The notes under the pieces were generated by a model. That model ran no database searches, was not told the origin of the DNA, and saw only the letters and a list, made by a program, of their open reading frames with translations. 64,000 nucleotides of DNA from Branchiostoma floridae (Eukaryota; Chordata; Leptocardii; Amphioxiformes; Branchiostomatidae): the NCBI RefSeq assembly GCF_000003815.2, contig NC_049987.1, positions 21,648,187 through 21,712,186 on the forward strand, in the 5' to 3' direction. Of the stretch, positions 1-12,100 are shown piece by piece. Within the stretch, counting starts at the first letter, position 1; the number at the start of each line of letters is the position of its first letter. Position numbers and translations under genes: made by a program.

Positions 1-3000
1 TTGCCGCCGCTTTTGGCGCCATTTCTGAACTTTTCCTTCCTCACCGTGCAGTCTGGTACGTTACCAAGCTAACAGGGCGTTTTGGGCTGCTTTTATTTTC
101 TTCTCAGACTGTATATGCTGGCTTTGTAGCTCTGTTTGCTGATAGTCAACCCGGGAAAGCTCTGGCCCGGCATGTTGTGCCTTGCTCTAGCATATAACGT
201 TATATATTTTTTTTTTACCATATCAAATTCGAAGCGAATGTTGTCTTTTCTTCAAAATTATGATTTAAGAAACGCAGATACCAGTCTGTACTTGGGCTAC
301 ATTATCTTCTTTTGCGTTAAAATCTCTGTACAGTTATTTGTTAAAGTGGACTGATTCGGCAGATTCTGTGGGAGGGGGGCAAAGCAAAGTCTAGTCCAAG
401 CCTTGTTCTTTGTTGAAATCCTTTTTAGGAAAAGCCCCATTTTGGTGACAACTTTCACTCATAGGCGTTAGAACATCGACGGTGAAATCAAAAACTTGTA
501 GACATGTTTATTTGTTTTCCAATAAGTCACCACAACAGGCCTTGCTGTTGTTGTATTATATGTTGTATTATACATATGGTACAAATCCTTCTGTTCCTTG
601 TCTGCAATGATCATATTGTGTTTTTGTTTGTTTGTGTAACTTTGGTTTCTTTCTCAAATTTGTTGGGGGCAGGTCGTGACATTCTTTGCATGTTTTTGTC
701 AGCCGTCTGTTGCATCCGGTGCAGGTGGGTTGTGACAAGTCTTTACTTTAATGAGAATCGTTACCCTCGTTATTTGGTTCTTTGTGTCACGGTGTGGGTT
801 ACAGCTGTGATGAATGCTGATCTTCTTGTTTACCTATCTACAGCGAGGTCAACATCGACAAAGCATCACAAATGAGCTTGTTATTCCGTTCATGCTCCTC
901 CCTACATATCCCGAACACGCACCGATTGTTCGATGTTGTCACACTGTGGCTTGCTGTCTTATGATCTGTAAATAGTTCTGCCGTCAATCTGTCAAGGCAG
1001 TGAATCAGAGTTTGACAGTCGAGCCCGCAGAGGGATTTGTACGACTAAGAGATGATCGCATTACATGTTCTGTACAAGCTTTTCAAGAAGGCACAACTAC
1101 ACATTCATGGCAAAAAATGTGGGCTAAATGGTCTGACAACTGATCTGCCTATGCTGTGAATAAGATTGGGCAGCTATAGACGGATTTGTAAGAGGGACAC
1201 ATAAAGCATGTTTTGTTAGAGCTTTTTGAAGTGTCTTGTCTAATAACGGCACATTTGTGACAAAGAACTTTAGGAACGACTTCTATTGTTTCATCTCCAT
1301 ACAGCTTTCCTTGTTAAGAGCACATACGAAAACCTGGCTATTTGAACTACTTGTGTTGGCAATCATGTCTGAACTTGAAGGTGTTCTAAGATTCTAAGGT
1401 CCTAGACTAGAAAATCTTAGTATCAAAGTGGTCCAGGAGAAAAGGTAGGTCAAAATTCTTCAGCACAAAGGATTGGAAAATGTTTCCTGTGGAACTTTTG
1501 AAATCTTGTGTCACGGAAGTGAGTCACTGGAAGGTGAAACTGTGTCACCTTTGTCTCCTTTCCTGGAGTTATTTTGGGAACAAGACCTTGCTATTGACCA
1601 CAACTTCCTCTGTAAACCTTTTGAAATGAATACCTGCAGAGGTGCAGGAATGTGAAGTTAAATGAGGTTAAGTAGTTCAGAACAAAACATCTTTCTCTGT
1701 GTCTGTGAATAGTTTCTTCTGTGAATTTTCAGTCTCCAGGTATAAAGGTAAGACTGGTAAGTCAAGAAAAGGTTTTGTCCTTGTAGGCTTTATGTACTAG
1801 GGTCAGGCCTGAATCAGGGCAAAGCATCAGGGCTTATAGCTTACATGTGCTTTGACTAACGTTGCTAGTTTACATGTAGCATATGCCTGTCTGTCAGCTT
1901 AACACATGTAGGTATGTAGGCATGTTGTATAGTTATAGTAGGCAAGTCATCAAGTGACTTGTCAGTTTGATTATGAAGAGGTTTTGCTCCATTTTGTCTA
2001 GACTCAAAGGTAAGATTTTCAAGTTATGAATTAGAATGACTTGATTCTGAGTTCGAAACACAACTACAGGAAACTTAGTAGTTTTGTTTTTTACCTGCTC
2101 TTCCTCGCTGGTTACTTGCACAGTTCACAATCACATGTCTGCCTGTTTGCTTGACCTTAGTGAGGTAAACATTCAACCCAATTGTGGCAGGGTCAAAGTC
2201 TTCAAAGACCTTGAGTTTACACGAGAAACATGACATATTTTCATGTCAAAGACTGTGGAGGCAATCTAAGTCATACAGTCTTGTGTGAAGTATTTAAGCT
2301 TTGACGATGTTAAACTGTATGACGACAATGTCAACAACTGTGAACTCCAAGTGTTAACCAAGAGTGATCAGCCTGCTCTGGAAAAATATCACATCAGGCT
2401 CAGGCTCAACTCAGTCATGTCAGCCACCCTCTGAGTCTGATCATTTATGAGTTTAAAGCTTCTGTTTGTTATACTATGTGGAAACCGTTGGTTGCCATGT
2501 TAACCTTTTACTTGTCATCAGCGTGACCTATTTGAAGACTTTCCGTCAGGAGGAACAGTTGATGCTAATGGATGTCCGCAGGCATCAAGTGTCCCATCCT
2601 TTGTGGGGGGTGGGGGCATCTTTCATCAGCCTGCCATCAACTAGCATTGATAGCCATAGATGGCATATCTGTATCTTATAACTTGGAAAAGTTACTGTAG
2701 GCCTAGTTTATGTGTAAATACTAATGCATATTGTCACCTCTGCAGAGAGGATCATTGTTTGCTACAACACAGCTCAATATTTGAATGGTTGAGATACCTC
2801 CTAGGTGTCATGGTATTTCATAAACTTACGGCATGGGATTTTAGGGCTTCCTAGTGGGAATACACTTGAGTTAGGATCATTGTAACCATGGTAATATGAT
2901 GGTATTATCATGTTTTTTAGCAATTATCATATTGCTGTCAACAGCATCCTGACATTGATGATCTAGTATAGCAACAACAAGGATTGATAACTGATTGTGC

Positions 3001-3021
3001 ATTTGTGACTTTCTGTTTCAG
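1..3021 (+). promoter_or_regulatory. Probable promoter and 5' untranslated intron of the CEP85-type gene
   Basis: No coding exon is visible. The first 120 bases are GC-rich compared with what follows and hold a palindromic TTTTGGCGCCAT at 11-22 that resembles an E2F site. A plausible donor (CTG|GTACGT) lies near 57. The transcription start may be here or just left of the window. The rest reads as AT-rich intron ending at the acceptor TTCTGTTTCAG (3011-3021). The small open frames at 136-354 and 504-875 show no family features. Confidence 0.4.
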
Positions 3022-3133
3022 GACTGGCTGTACTGAAGTGACCTTTGACACCCTGTGCTGACATTCGCCTGCCTTAGTTTTCCCAGCATGCACAGTGGTA
3101 ACCATGGCAACCTACAGCAGACCAATGTGCCAG
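3022..3133 (+). CDS. CEP85-type exon with distal start codon
   Basis: The acceptor TTCTGTTTCAG is followed by 66 nt of leader, then ATG at 3088 and 15 codons ([15 protein letters not shown]). The exon ends in phase 1 at CCAG|GTCGGA. The donor is weak, but the phase fits the next exon, which begins with the two nucleotides AG and gives Glu at the junction. Confidence 0.6.
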
Positions 3134-6100
3134 GTCGGAACAGTTTTTCTTTATGTTCATTTGACCTCTGACCTCTGTCAGCCATAATTTAATGCAATTA
3201 TCTGACTTTCCGTTTTTCATGTAGCCATATCAATGAAGTATTAGTAAAGTGAGACAGACATATGTAAGGTCTACATGTATGTCCATCAATAAATTCTCAA
3301 TTGTTATTGAAATGGACTTAAAAAATGAAAAGGGTTATGTTGCACACTTGAATTACGATTGATTTTTGTGTTGTGAATGTCATTTTTCTGCTGATATTTT
3401 CTCTAATGATATCAGATATTGAGTAATCAGTTATTATTTAATTTGTTTAAATTACCTACCTGTGGTGGTGTTTTGCCTTGGGTGGGGGTCCTCAACCATG
3501 GTGATGATAATGAATCTGCAGAATTCCAGAAAAAAAAAAGCTGTTAGTTTTTTCTGCTATGTGACATGTACTCTTTATTTACACCAGGGCTCGAAATTCA
3601 TTTTTGGGATTAGGTGCACTGGTGCACCCAGCTAAAAAAATTGGGTGCACCAAACATTTTTTGGGTGCACCACTTAAATTTAAGTAGAATGTCAGAAAAA
3701 CCTAAAAACAAAACATAGTTATATGCTATCAAACTCTTAAACAAGTACCATGACAGACATTTTTATTATCTTTCTAACCCTTAGATGTCAAGAATATGAT
3801 ACATCAGATGTATACTAGTACACTTTGATATCTTTACATACATAAACCCAAGGAAATATTTGGGTGCACCCTGTGCACCCACGGAAAATAATTGGGTGCA
3901 CAGATCCAATTTTGGGTGCACCTGGGTGCACATGCACCCAGTATTTCGAGCCCTGTACACAAACATCATATCCAAATCATTGTCTTGTTCCAGAGTACCA
4001 GACAGTCCACAATGACTTTGTAGAACTTCCCAGGTCGGGAACAAAAGGTGTGTGGATATTTTGGGTTGAATCTTAATCTTTGTGTTACCATTATTTAATT
4101 TCTGTTTGTCTGGCTGATTGGTCTGCTTATTGACCAATCAATCTGATCTTTCGAATCAGATTGATTGGTCAATAAAGGTTTGACATCCAAGTAATAAGGT
4201 ACATTGTCAGATAACAGTTACTCAAACAAACAACTAGATAGATTTTGTGGATGGTCAGACTTTTCAGATAGATCCACAATCTTATATCAGAAAAGTCTGA
4301 AGTCCACATTTGATTGATTGATTGATTCATGTCATGTGTTATGTATTGTTATCACTATTGATTGAAGTGTTATGTGTAACATTCTGTACATGTATTGTAC
4401 AAATGTATATCCAGTACAACCACCCTTCCGTAACACCCCAGCTGTATCTGTATCTTCCGAAAATAATTTCATCAGGTTGGTAGAACATAGAATATTGGAG
4501 ATGTCTTTTGCATAACTAGAATGCCTCTTACATGTACTTGCTGACGTTTTGATGTCCGTCAGACATCTTCCTCAGAGATTCTGACAGACATTGAAACATC
4601 AGCAGGTATGACTAAGAGGCATTCTGGTTGTGCAAAATAAATGTCCAATATCCTGTATCTGTATCTGTATCCCTAGATGCGGATGTTGACTGGGCGTCAC
4701 CATCAGTGTCTACCAAGCCTGGTAAGAGCCGCTCCAGACATCCGTCCAGCAGGGCCACCAGGCCAGCAGCAGAGGATGGTGGGTAGAAATATCATGAGAA
4801 TATACAATCCCACCCTCAACAGAAAAGGGGGGCTACGTATGGAACTTTCCGGCACTTGGGACATAGCACTCCCCCCCCCCCCCCCCCCCGCCAACAAAAC
4901 TTTTAGCTCCTGTAACTAAAACAACAGGAGCTAATTGACTCATTTGCATTAACTGTGTCTTAGCCTTGATATCCTTTGAAATCCAAATTGTCTTCAGCTT
5001 GACTTTGGCTTAGCTTTGTTTTCTTTGGAATCCAAATTGTCTTCAGTCTGAATTGTCTTACAACCTTTCCTATTGGACATCTGAAATTGTCTTCATTCAT
5101 AGTTAGAGTATAAAAGACCTGTTTCTTGCAGATCACTTCAGTGTCACTGACGAAGGAAAGTGGATTCTTTCCGAAACGTCTGACCGTTTCAAAACCATAT
5201 CCAGTTGCTTGAGTAACTATTTTTGGCGTATCTTATTACCTGGATGTCTAACCTACATCGACGTATGATATAAAGTAGTTGTAGTAGTTACCACCTCTAC
5301 ATCAGGACCACTGGCCAATGTGACCAGTTGTTGGTGGTCCCTCAGATCTTTCCTGTTGACACAAGGATTAAAAAAAATGGCCTATAGTGACCACCTGTCT
5401 ACATAGACTGGATTTTAATGGTTTTGTGAGTGGTTTTCTTGGTTACAGATAGTTATAACTTTTCCTGTAAAGGAGTATTGAATCTAAGATCAGAAAACAT
5501 GAAATACAGCAGATCCTTATCCCAGTTTTTTTTTACTTCTGGTAGAAACTAGAAAAAGGTGAAAGTTGGTTTTGAACTTTTTTAGTTTAATACAATTTTC
5601 TTCATGACCAAAAGTTATTCATCCAACTAAAAACATGAATCATGAAATCAAGACATATGTTTATCAGCAGCTGATATGGTATCACGGTCTTTTGGCTTCC
5701 AACAAGTAGTTCCAACCCATGACAACTGGACCGTTGTATTAGTGTTAACACATAGAGTGACTGGTAAGCCTGCAGAGAATGTAGCTTTTCATACTCCTGT
5801 GATGGTAGGGATAAAATTGGGATTAGACTTGTAAAACGACTGTAATTGTCACATCTCTTGTGCCAGGCACAAACAGTACTTGTAAATCTGTGGAGGGGTC
5901 TCTGATGTTTGTAAGGTACTGTATGTAGGATGGGACAATTCTGTTTCACCAGACTTTTGTAAATTGTTACTGCATGATTGTGTTATGTGTTGACCAGTTA
6001 CGTTGGATAGCTGTTCTGAAAAATGAGACTGAAGCTTTCCATGTATTTAAGTCAAGTTGAAGGTAAAATACTTACTGAAGCAGAATTTAGAGAACCTAAA

Positions 6101-9100
6101 GGTACATGTATTACCTGTAGTTTTTACTGGATGCACAGAATCAGTTTATATGTTATGGGAATATGCTTTACTTTTGTCCCTACTTAATTGTCTTGTTATG
6201 CATTTTGTAATAGTGCTGTTGACTTCAATCTTTAGAGTGGTGTAGAGCATTGGGTATTGGTTTGTCGGTTTGTAAATAGAATAGTGCAACAAGTCATCAT
6301 TTGTTATCTCTAATCTCATCTTTTAGGGAAATATTTTCATTTATTTGGAGCTTCCTTTGCATTTAACAATTCTGCAATCTAGTAGTAATAAATGCATGTA
6401 ATTTATAAAGTGATTTTCAAATTTGTTTGAAAAACCTCCTGGATACAAATGTAAGAGTAGTGTTTTTGTCCAAGTACATGCCTACCTGTGCAGTACTGTA
6501 GGTCATGACGTTTTCCATGTTTTTTGCCGAGAATGTGGGGGAGGGACTCAGTTTCCTGTCCTTGCTTTCTTTACCCCCTACTCTGTTTACTAACTAGATT
6601 CCCAGTCATTAAAAACTAGCCAAGCACTCCACTCCTACCATGGCACCCACAGAGTCTCAGACATGAAACAGGGTTGATAACACCCCATCTCTTTACTCCG
6701 GTTATTACATGCAAGTTTTTATTATCCTAGCTTTGATGATTGTTTTGAAAACGTGGCCATAGGGGAGGGACAGATGTGTTGGTGCTCTTGGCCATCTTGT
6801 TTACTGTAAACAGACACGACAAGTACTGAAAACCCTGGCGGTCAGTTTGGCTGGCTTTCGCCGTAGTCATAGAGCTTTGCAGTATCATCGCTGACCCCGT
6901 GAATTGACAGACTGTATCTTGTGCGGCTACCCTGACACGCTGAGGGCTCGGGTTACAACTTCTGGGCTCCTTATTGAAGTGTTCTCCCTCTCTCCTTTGT
7001 TACACGTGAGTCGTATGGAAAATGTACGTGGCCTAATTGGCGGAGATCGGTTTCCGAAAGGCGAGGCAAATGCGGAGTTGTTTACAGGGGTCCAGTTGTG
7101 TTGCGACTGTTTTGTAAGCTTGTGGCTTTTAGGTTATAAAATGTTTTCTTGATGTGGGAAAACAGGCGTGAAGCGCGGGTAAATAGGGAGCTCTGCAGTG
7201 GGCAGGCAAGTGGAACGGGTTTGGGGCTTTTGTTGCTGAAGTGTTTGGGCAGCGCAGGACCGTGGTGAAGGGGACAGGCTGTAGGGTAAGTGTTCAGTAG
7301 TGACAAGGCCACAAAGTTTTGTACTATGAAATATTAACTATTGGCATTACACTTAGATTTGAATATGGAACTTTACGGGTAGATACTTTGGGTGAGTGTT
7401 TATGGCCACACAGTTTTATACTGTGGAAAAATTAATTATTGACATTACAGTTATCACTTAGAATATGGAACGTTACTGGTAGATCTAGGTATTGCCATAA
7501 CTAGATGTTGAAATAGCATTAACTTTATAATGTATAGAAAAGCATGGGCAATATACAACATTGGGGAACTGTCTGATAATATAATAACATCGGATGAAAG
7601 TTTTGTACTATGAAATATTAACTGTTGGCATTACACTTATTACCTACAATATAGAACGGTTCAATGTTAGTGATAGATCCAGATATACTAGATCTTAAAA
7701 TAGCAATAAAGAACACTATAATGTAGAGACAAGCATGAGCTTTTGCATACAACATTGGGAAACTTTCTTCACCTGATAAAAGTTAACGTACATGTACATG
7801 TGTGTCAAAATATCACAAGTATAATGCACGATGTTTGTGCTGTACTTGTTCACTGACATCAGTTTAGAAGGTGCCTTTCTCTCTAAATTTGTTTCAATAT
7901 TTGAACTACTACAGCCCATGTATGCCTGCCCATGCAGTGAAGGATAGACCTTTAAGTATTGAGTCCTGTCCAGGTTTGTTTTAACAACATGAAAACTGGG
8001 ACAGCAGCTTGAGTTTCTAAAGAGGGAGGACTAAGCTGGTATTCATGGTCAGTGAAGGGGAGAGGAGGATTAGTGAATGGGGTAATATGGTCGTTATGGT
8101 TATTTAAGGAACGCCTGTGCAAAAAAGAACTGTATTTTAATAGTGTATACGATTTGGTAGGCTCAGCTCAACGCAACAGTAAATGTACTAGTATATATTG
8201 TTCCTTATATGACTTTTTTGTAGTCTACTTAAACCTTTCCTTGTAAACATTTTGTTTCCCAGTTTTCTATGTACACAGGGTATCTTCATGCTTACCTCAA
8301 GATTGTTTACTTAATTTCAGTAAAGATGATACAGCTACATGGGTGGTAACAGAGCTTGTCAAATGGACAGTATACAGGGAATTGAGTCTTTCTGTCAAAG
8401 CAGAGGTCCAGGTCCAGCTAGTAGTTATTGTTTTCTGCATTTTTAACAGGCTTTCTACATGTTTTGTGTTGTTCTCTTCTTGTCTGTTTGGCTTGTGTAC
8501 ATAAAGAGCACGAGACAAAATAAAAAGCCTGACAAAAATGCCTAAAACACGTAACTTAAAAAAAACGAGTCTGAGCATAACCTCTGCTCAGACTCAGAGA
8601 GTAACAGTCATGCACTGCTGTATGAACCTTTCACGTTGATGTGTCTTTAGAAGACTTAAGTAACAAGAAAGAAAAGTTCTGTTGCTTGTTACAGTATCAC
8701 TGGTTGGAAATCCCTACCAAGCTATCATAGTGTTAGTGTTACTGCACCAATTATGTCATTGAGGAGTATTGTCAAAGCAACTTCAGTGTTTAAAAGATCT
8801 ATGGCCATGACTGCATTCTAACTGCCAGTGGAGGTTTTTTGCATCCAATGTTTAGATAGAGCCATTAAGAGACAAGGGGTTTTAAACAAGTTTCTGGTAA
8901 AAATTCCATTATGAATTGTTGCTTAAATGGGAAAACGTATATTATGATATATGACTGTTATGGCCAAGCCCTGTTTTTATGACACAGTAAATCATTGTCT
9001 TAGACAATACTTGCTAAACAGTTTGTGAGTAGTAGGTACAGATATCGTTTTATGGGTTATAAGGGCATTTAGTTTGATAGCAAACATGCCCATCAATGTT

Positions 9101-12100
9101 TAGCTAACTTAACAACACTTGTAAGTTGTACGTCGATGAAGGTTAGACATCCAGGTAATAAGACTGGATATGATTTGGAAACGGTCAGACGTTTCAAATG
9201 GCATCCGCCAGTTTTCATCAGTGACACTGAAGTGATCTGGAAGAAACATACTCTAACTATGAATGAAGACAATTTTAGATGTCCAATTATAGGAAACATT
9301 GTATGTAAGACAATTTTAGACTGAAGACAATTTAGATTCCAATAGAAAATAAAAGGTAAGCTAAAGTCAAGCTGAAGACAATGGGAAACAAAGCTTATGC
9401 ACAGTTAATGCAAATGAGTCAATTAGCTCCTGTTGTTTTGATTACAGGAGCTAAATGTAAGTTGTAGTTTTTCTTATTTTAAACGCACAGTCATAAACTG
9501 TGAATTTTTTCATTTATTGAAACAAGTATGATATATAGTCTTAACGGCCAAACTGTTCATAACAACAACTCAAAGCACAGCTATTCACCAAACCAAGTCA
9601 TTAGGCACGATCGGCTAAACTTTATGTGATTGTCGCAAATGTTGTTGTAAGGGTTATAAATGTCATGTTGTTTGATGTCAAATAACCCAATCGCTGTCCA
9701 CCTCATTTTATGGTAGTCGTAAATTCAGAGACTAGCTCTACCGGTTATTTCTACCAGTTTTTAACTCTTAAAGTCTTACTGTGTTAGAAACTGTAGGCTT
9801 ATGGTAGTAACAAAAGTTAAGAAACTTTGTAAGGAAAATCTTAACTGCATGTAAATGTAGTTTTTAGTGACATTTTGGTTGTTTTTTTATCAGAATTTAT
9901 GTGGGCTAACAAACAGGTGATCAAATTTTGAAAAAGATGAAAGTTCTTGTATTTTTGCAACATCTGAAGATCATTTTACAACAGTCACAAAACTAGGGCA
10001 TTTGTTTCATGTAAAAGAAAGGTTTTGATACATTGTAATTCTGTGTCATTTTACGAGCGAAGTCCGTAAGATGTTCAGTTGCCTTTGTGAAAGTTTTTTG
10101 TCAGTTATTAAGTCAGCTTTGTTGTTTTGACCTTTCATTTGGTTGGGATAAACTTGGAGGAAAATGTCTTCACAATATTTTTGCTTCACTTCACCTTGCA
10201 CAAAAGTGACAACAGATGTAACAGAGTATCACAGCGCACATACCATGTAACAGGCCCGTGTCATGCTCGGTGACGGCTTTGTTTACATGTTGGGGAGAAC
10301 CTTTCAGTGTCAAACACCATTAACCCCATTGTTTCTGCTGGCCAAACACGATCACACAAGACGCCGTTCAAATAAGCACCACTTTATGACGCTTTTGTGG
10401 ACAACGCCTTTCATAAGAGGGACTCCATGAAAGAACCGTTAGATACCAGGTGGAATTGGCGTGTGCCGGGCGAGTTGTCTGCTTGTTTTACGGTACCTTC
10501 GGTCTCACAGGTTCTGAACTTCGACAGAGAATTTGTCTGTTGGGAGGATTTTTCGGACAGAGGAATTTGGCATTTGCGGGACGAGTATAACTGCTTTATT
10601 TTACAGTGAATCTGGTCTGGCAGTTTCTAGACTTCGACTTCAACAGACAATTTGTCTTGTTGGGAGGATTTCTTGGACAGAGGAAGTTGCAGAAATGTCC
10701 GGAGGAGGTTTATCGAATACCGCCCGCATGTGTGACGTGATCCAGTCACGCCTGATGTTCCCCCTGAGGTACCTCACCCCCAGTAGGAGGAAGCTGAGTG
10801 AACTGGATAAGCATGTGGATAGCGGGGAAAGGCAAACCAGCGGGGTGTCACCTCCGAAATTTGCCAAGATGGAGGGACAGGAAGGTATTGTGCATGCAGA
10901 ATTCTCTGGTTGGGAACTTTCAAACTCGCAATCTCTGTAACAGTTACCAGTAGTATGATACGATTTTTGATACTGGATATCAATGTAGGTATAAAAAATA
11001 GACGGAAGATGGGCTTGGACTAAAATCGTTAATCACTTAAGAGTTTATTGGAGTATAACTACATTTATTTATTGTTTCCATTTTATATAAATACATTTCT
11101 TAAGTCAACTTTTGTATGTAAGCAATTTACTGGTAGTGCTTTTTGCTGATGCTTGACAGGTTTTGTGCCAATAAAATAAGTATAGCATAATTTTTGAAGT
11201 CTGTTACAGTAAGTAGATTGTAAAAGTATGTGGGTTTATGGTTTGAGGCTAGTAATAACATGGACCATTTTACTTTCCTAGGCTGAAGTCTGTCTGTTGG
11301 CTCTTGTGTTTTAGTACCGATACCTGTATGTTTGCCCTGGAGGCTAGGGTTTACCAATGGTTGTTAGTTTGTTAAGAAGGTAACTCAAAAAGTTATGAAT
11401 AGATATATGTTTTCTTGGTAATACTTAGGGCTTGGCAAGCTAAGAATTGCATCAGGCCCACTCTTATTCTTACAGTTACTGTAGGATTCGAGTGGATATC
11501 AGGGGTTTTGTATGGAGTTTATTGCAATATGCAATTGGACCTTCTTTCTCTCTGCTCTCTGCTTTGGTTTACATGACTTGTATACGTGCCAGAAAAGTGT
11601 ATGTACAGTAGTTTACTGTATCACACACTCAGATGGTGCAAGAAGTGACTTCATTTCAATTTTTACCTGCTATCTGTGCAACTGCAAGTGGGAAGCTAAA
11701 TTTGTGACAAATACAGTGTTTATCATTATAAAAGATTGCAGCTTTGAAAACCATAGCAAAATGAGGATGTTATGTATATATTGTTATTAATAATGTTGTT
11801 TTTCTGTTTTTCCCCAGTCCCATCCAGCATTCCTACTGCACATGTGACCCCAACGACCCCTGCGGAATCCAAGCTTCACAAACGGACCAACCATGTTGTC
11901 TCCCCTGAACCCGACCTGGCAAAGCGCCACGGGAAGGTCGTAGCGGACGCTCCCGAGAACAAGAAACATTCCAAGGAGGACGGGAAGAGGGTGATCGATT
12001 TCGACGAGACCTGCAAGGATTTCAGGATGCCCAACTTGGAGCACACCATGAACATGACGAGCCACTTCACCGTCCTTCCTGCCGAACAAACCTTCAACAA

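Larger units (their letters stand above)
5270..10380. other. Intron of the distal CEP85 transcript
   Basis: No exon could be supported. Contents are a fragment of a GACCACCT repeat (5280-5420), a GC-richer patch at 6.83-7.3 kb that could be regulatory, diverged tandem copies at 7311-7790, and the inverted 9128-9457 repeat. The rest is AT-rich sequence without recognised features. Confidence 0.5.
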
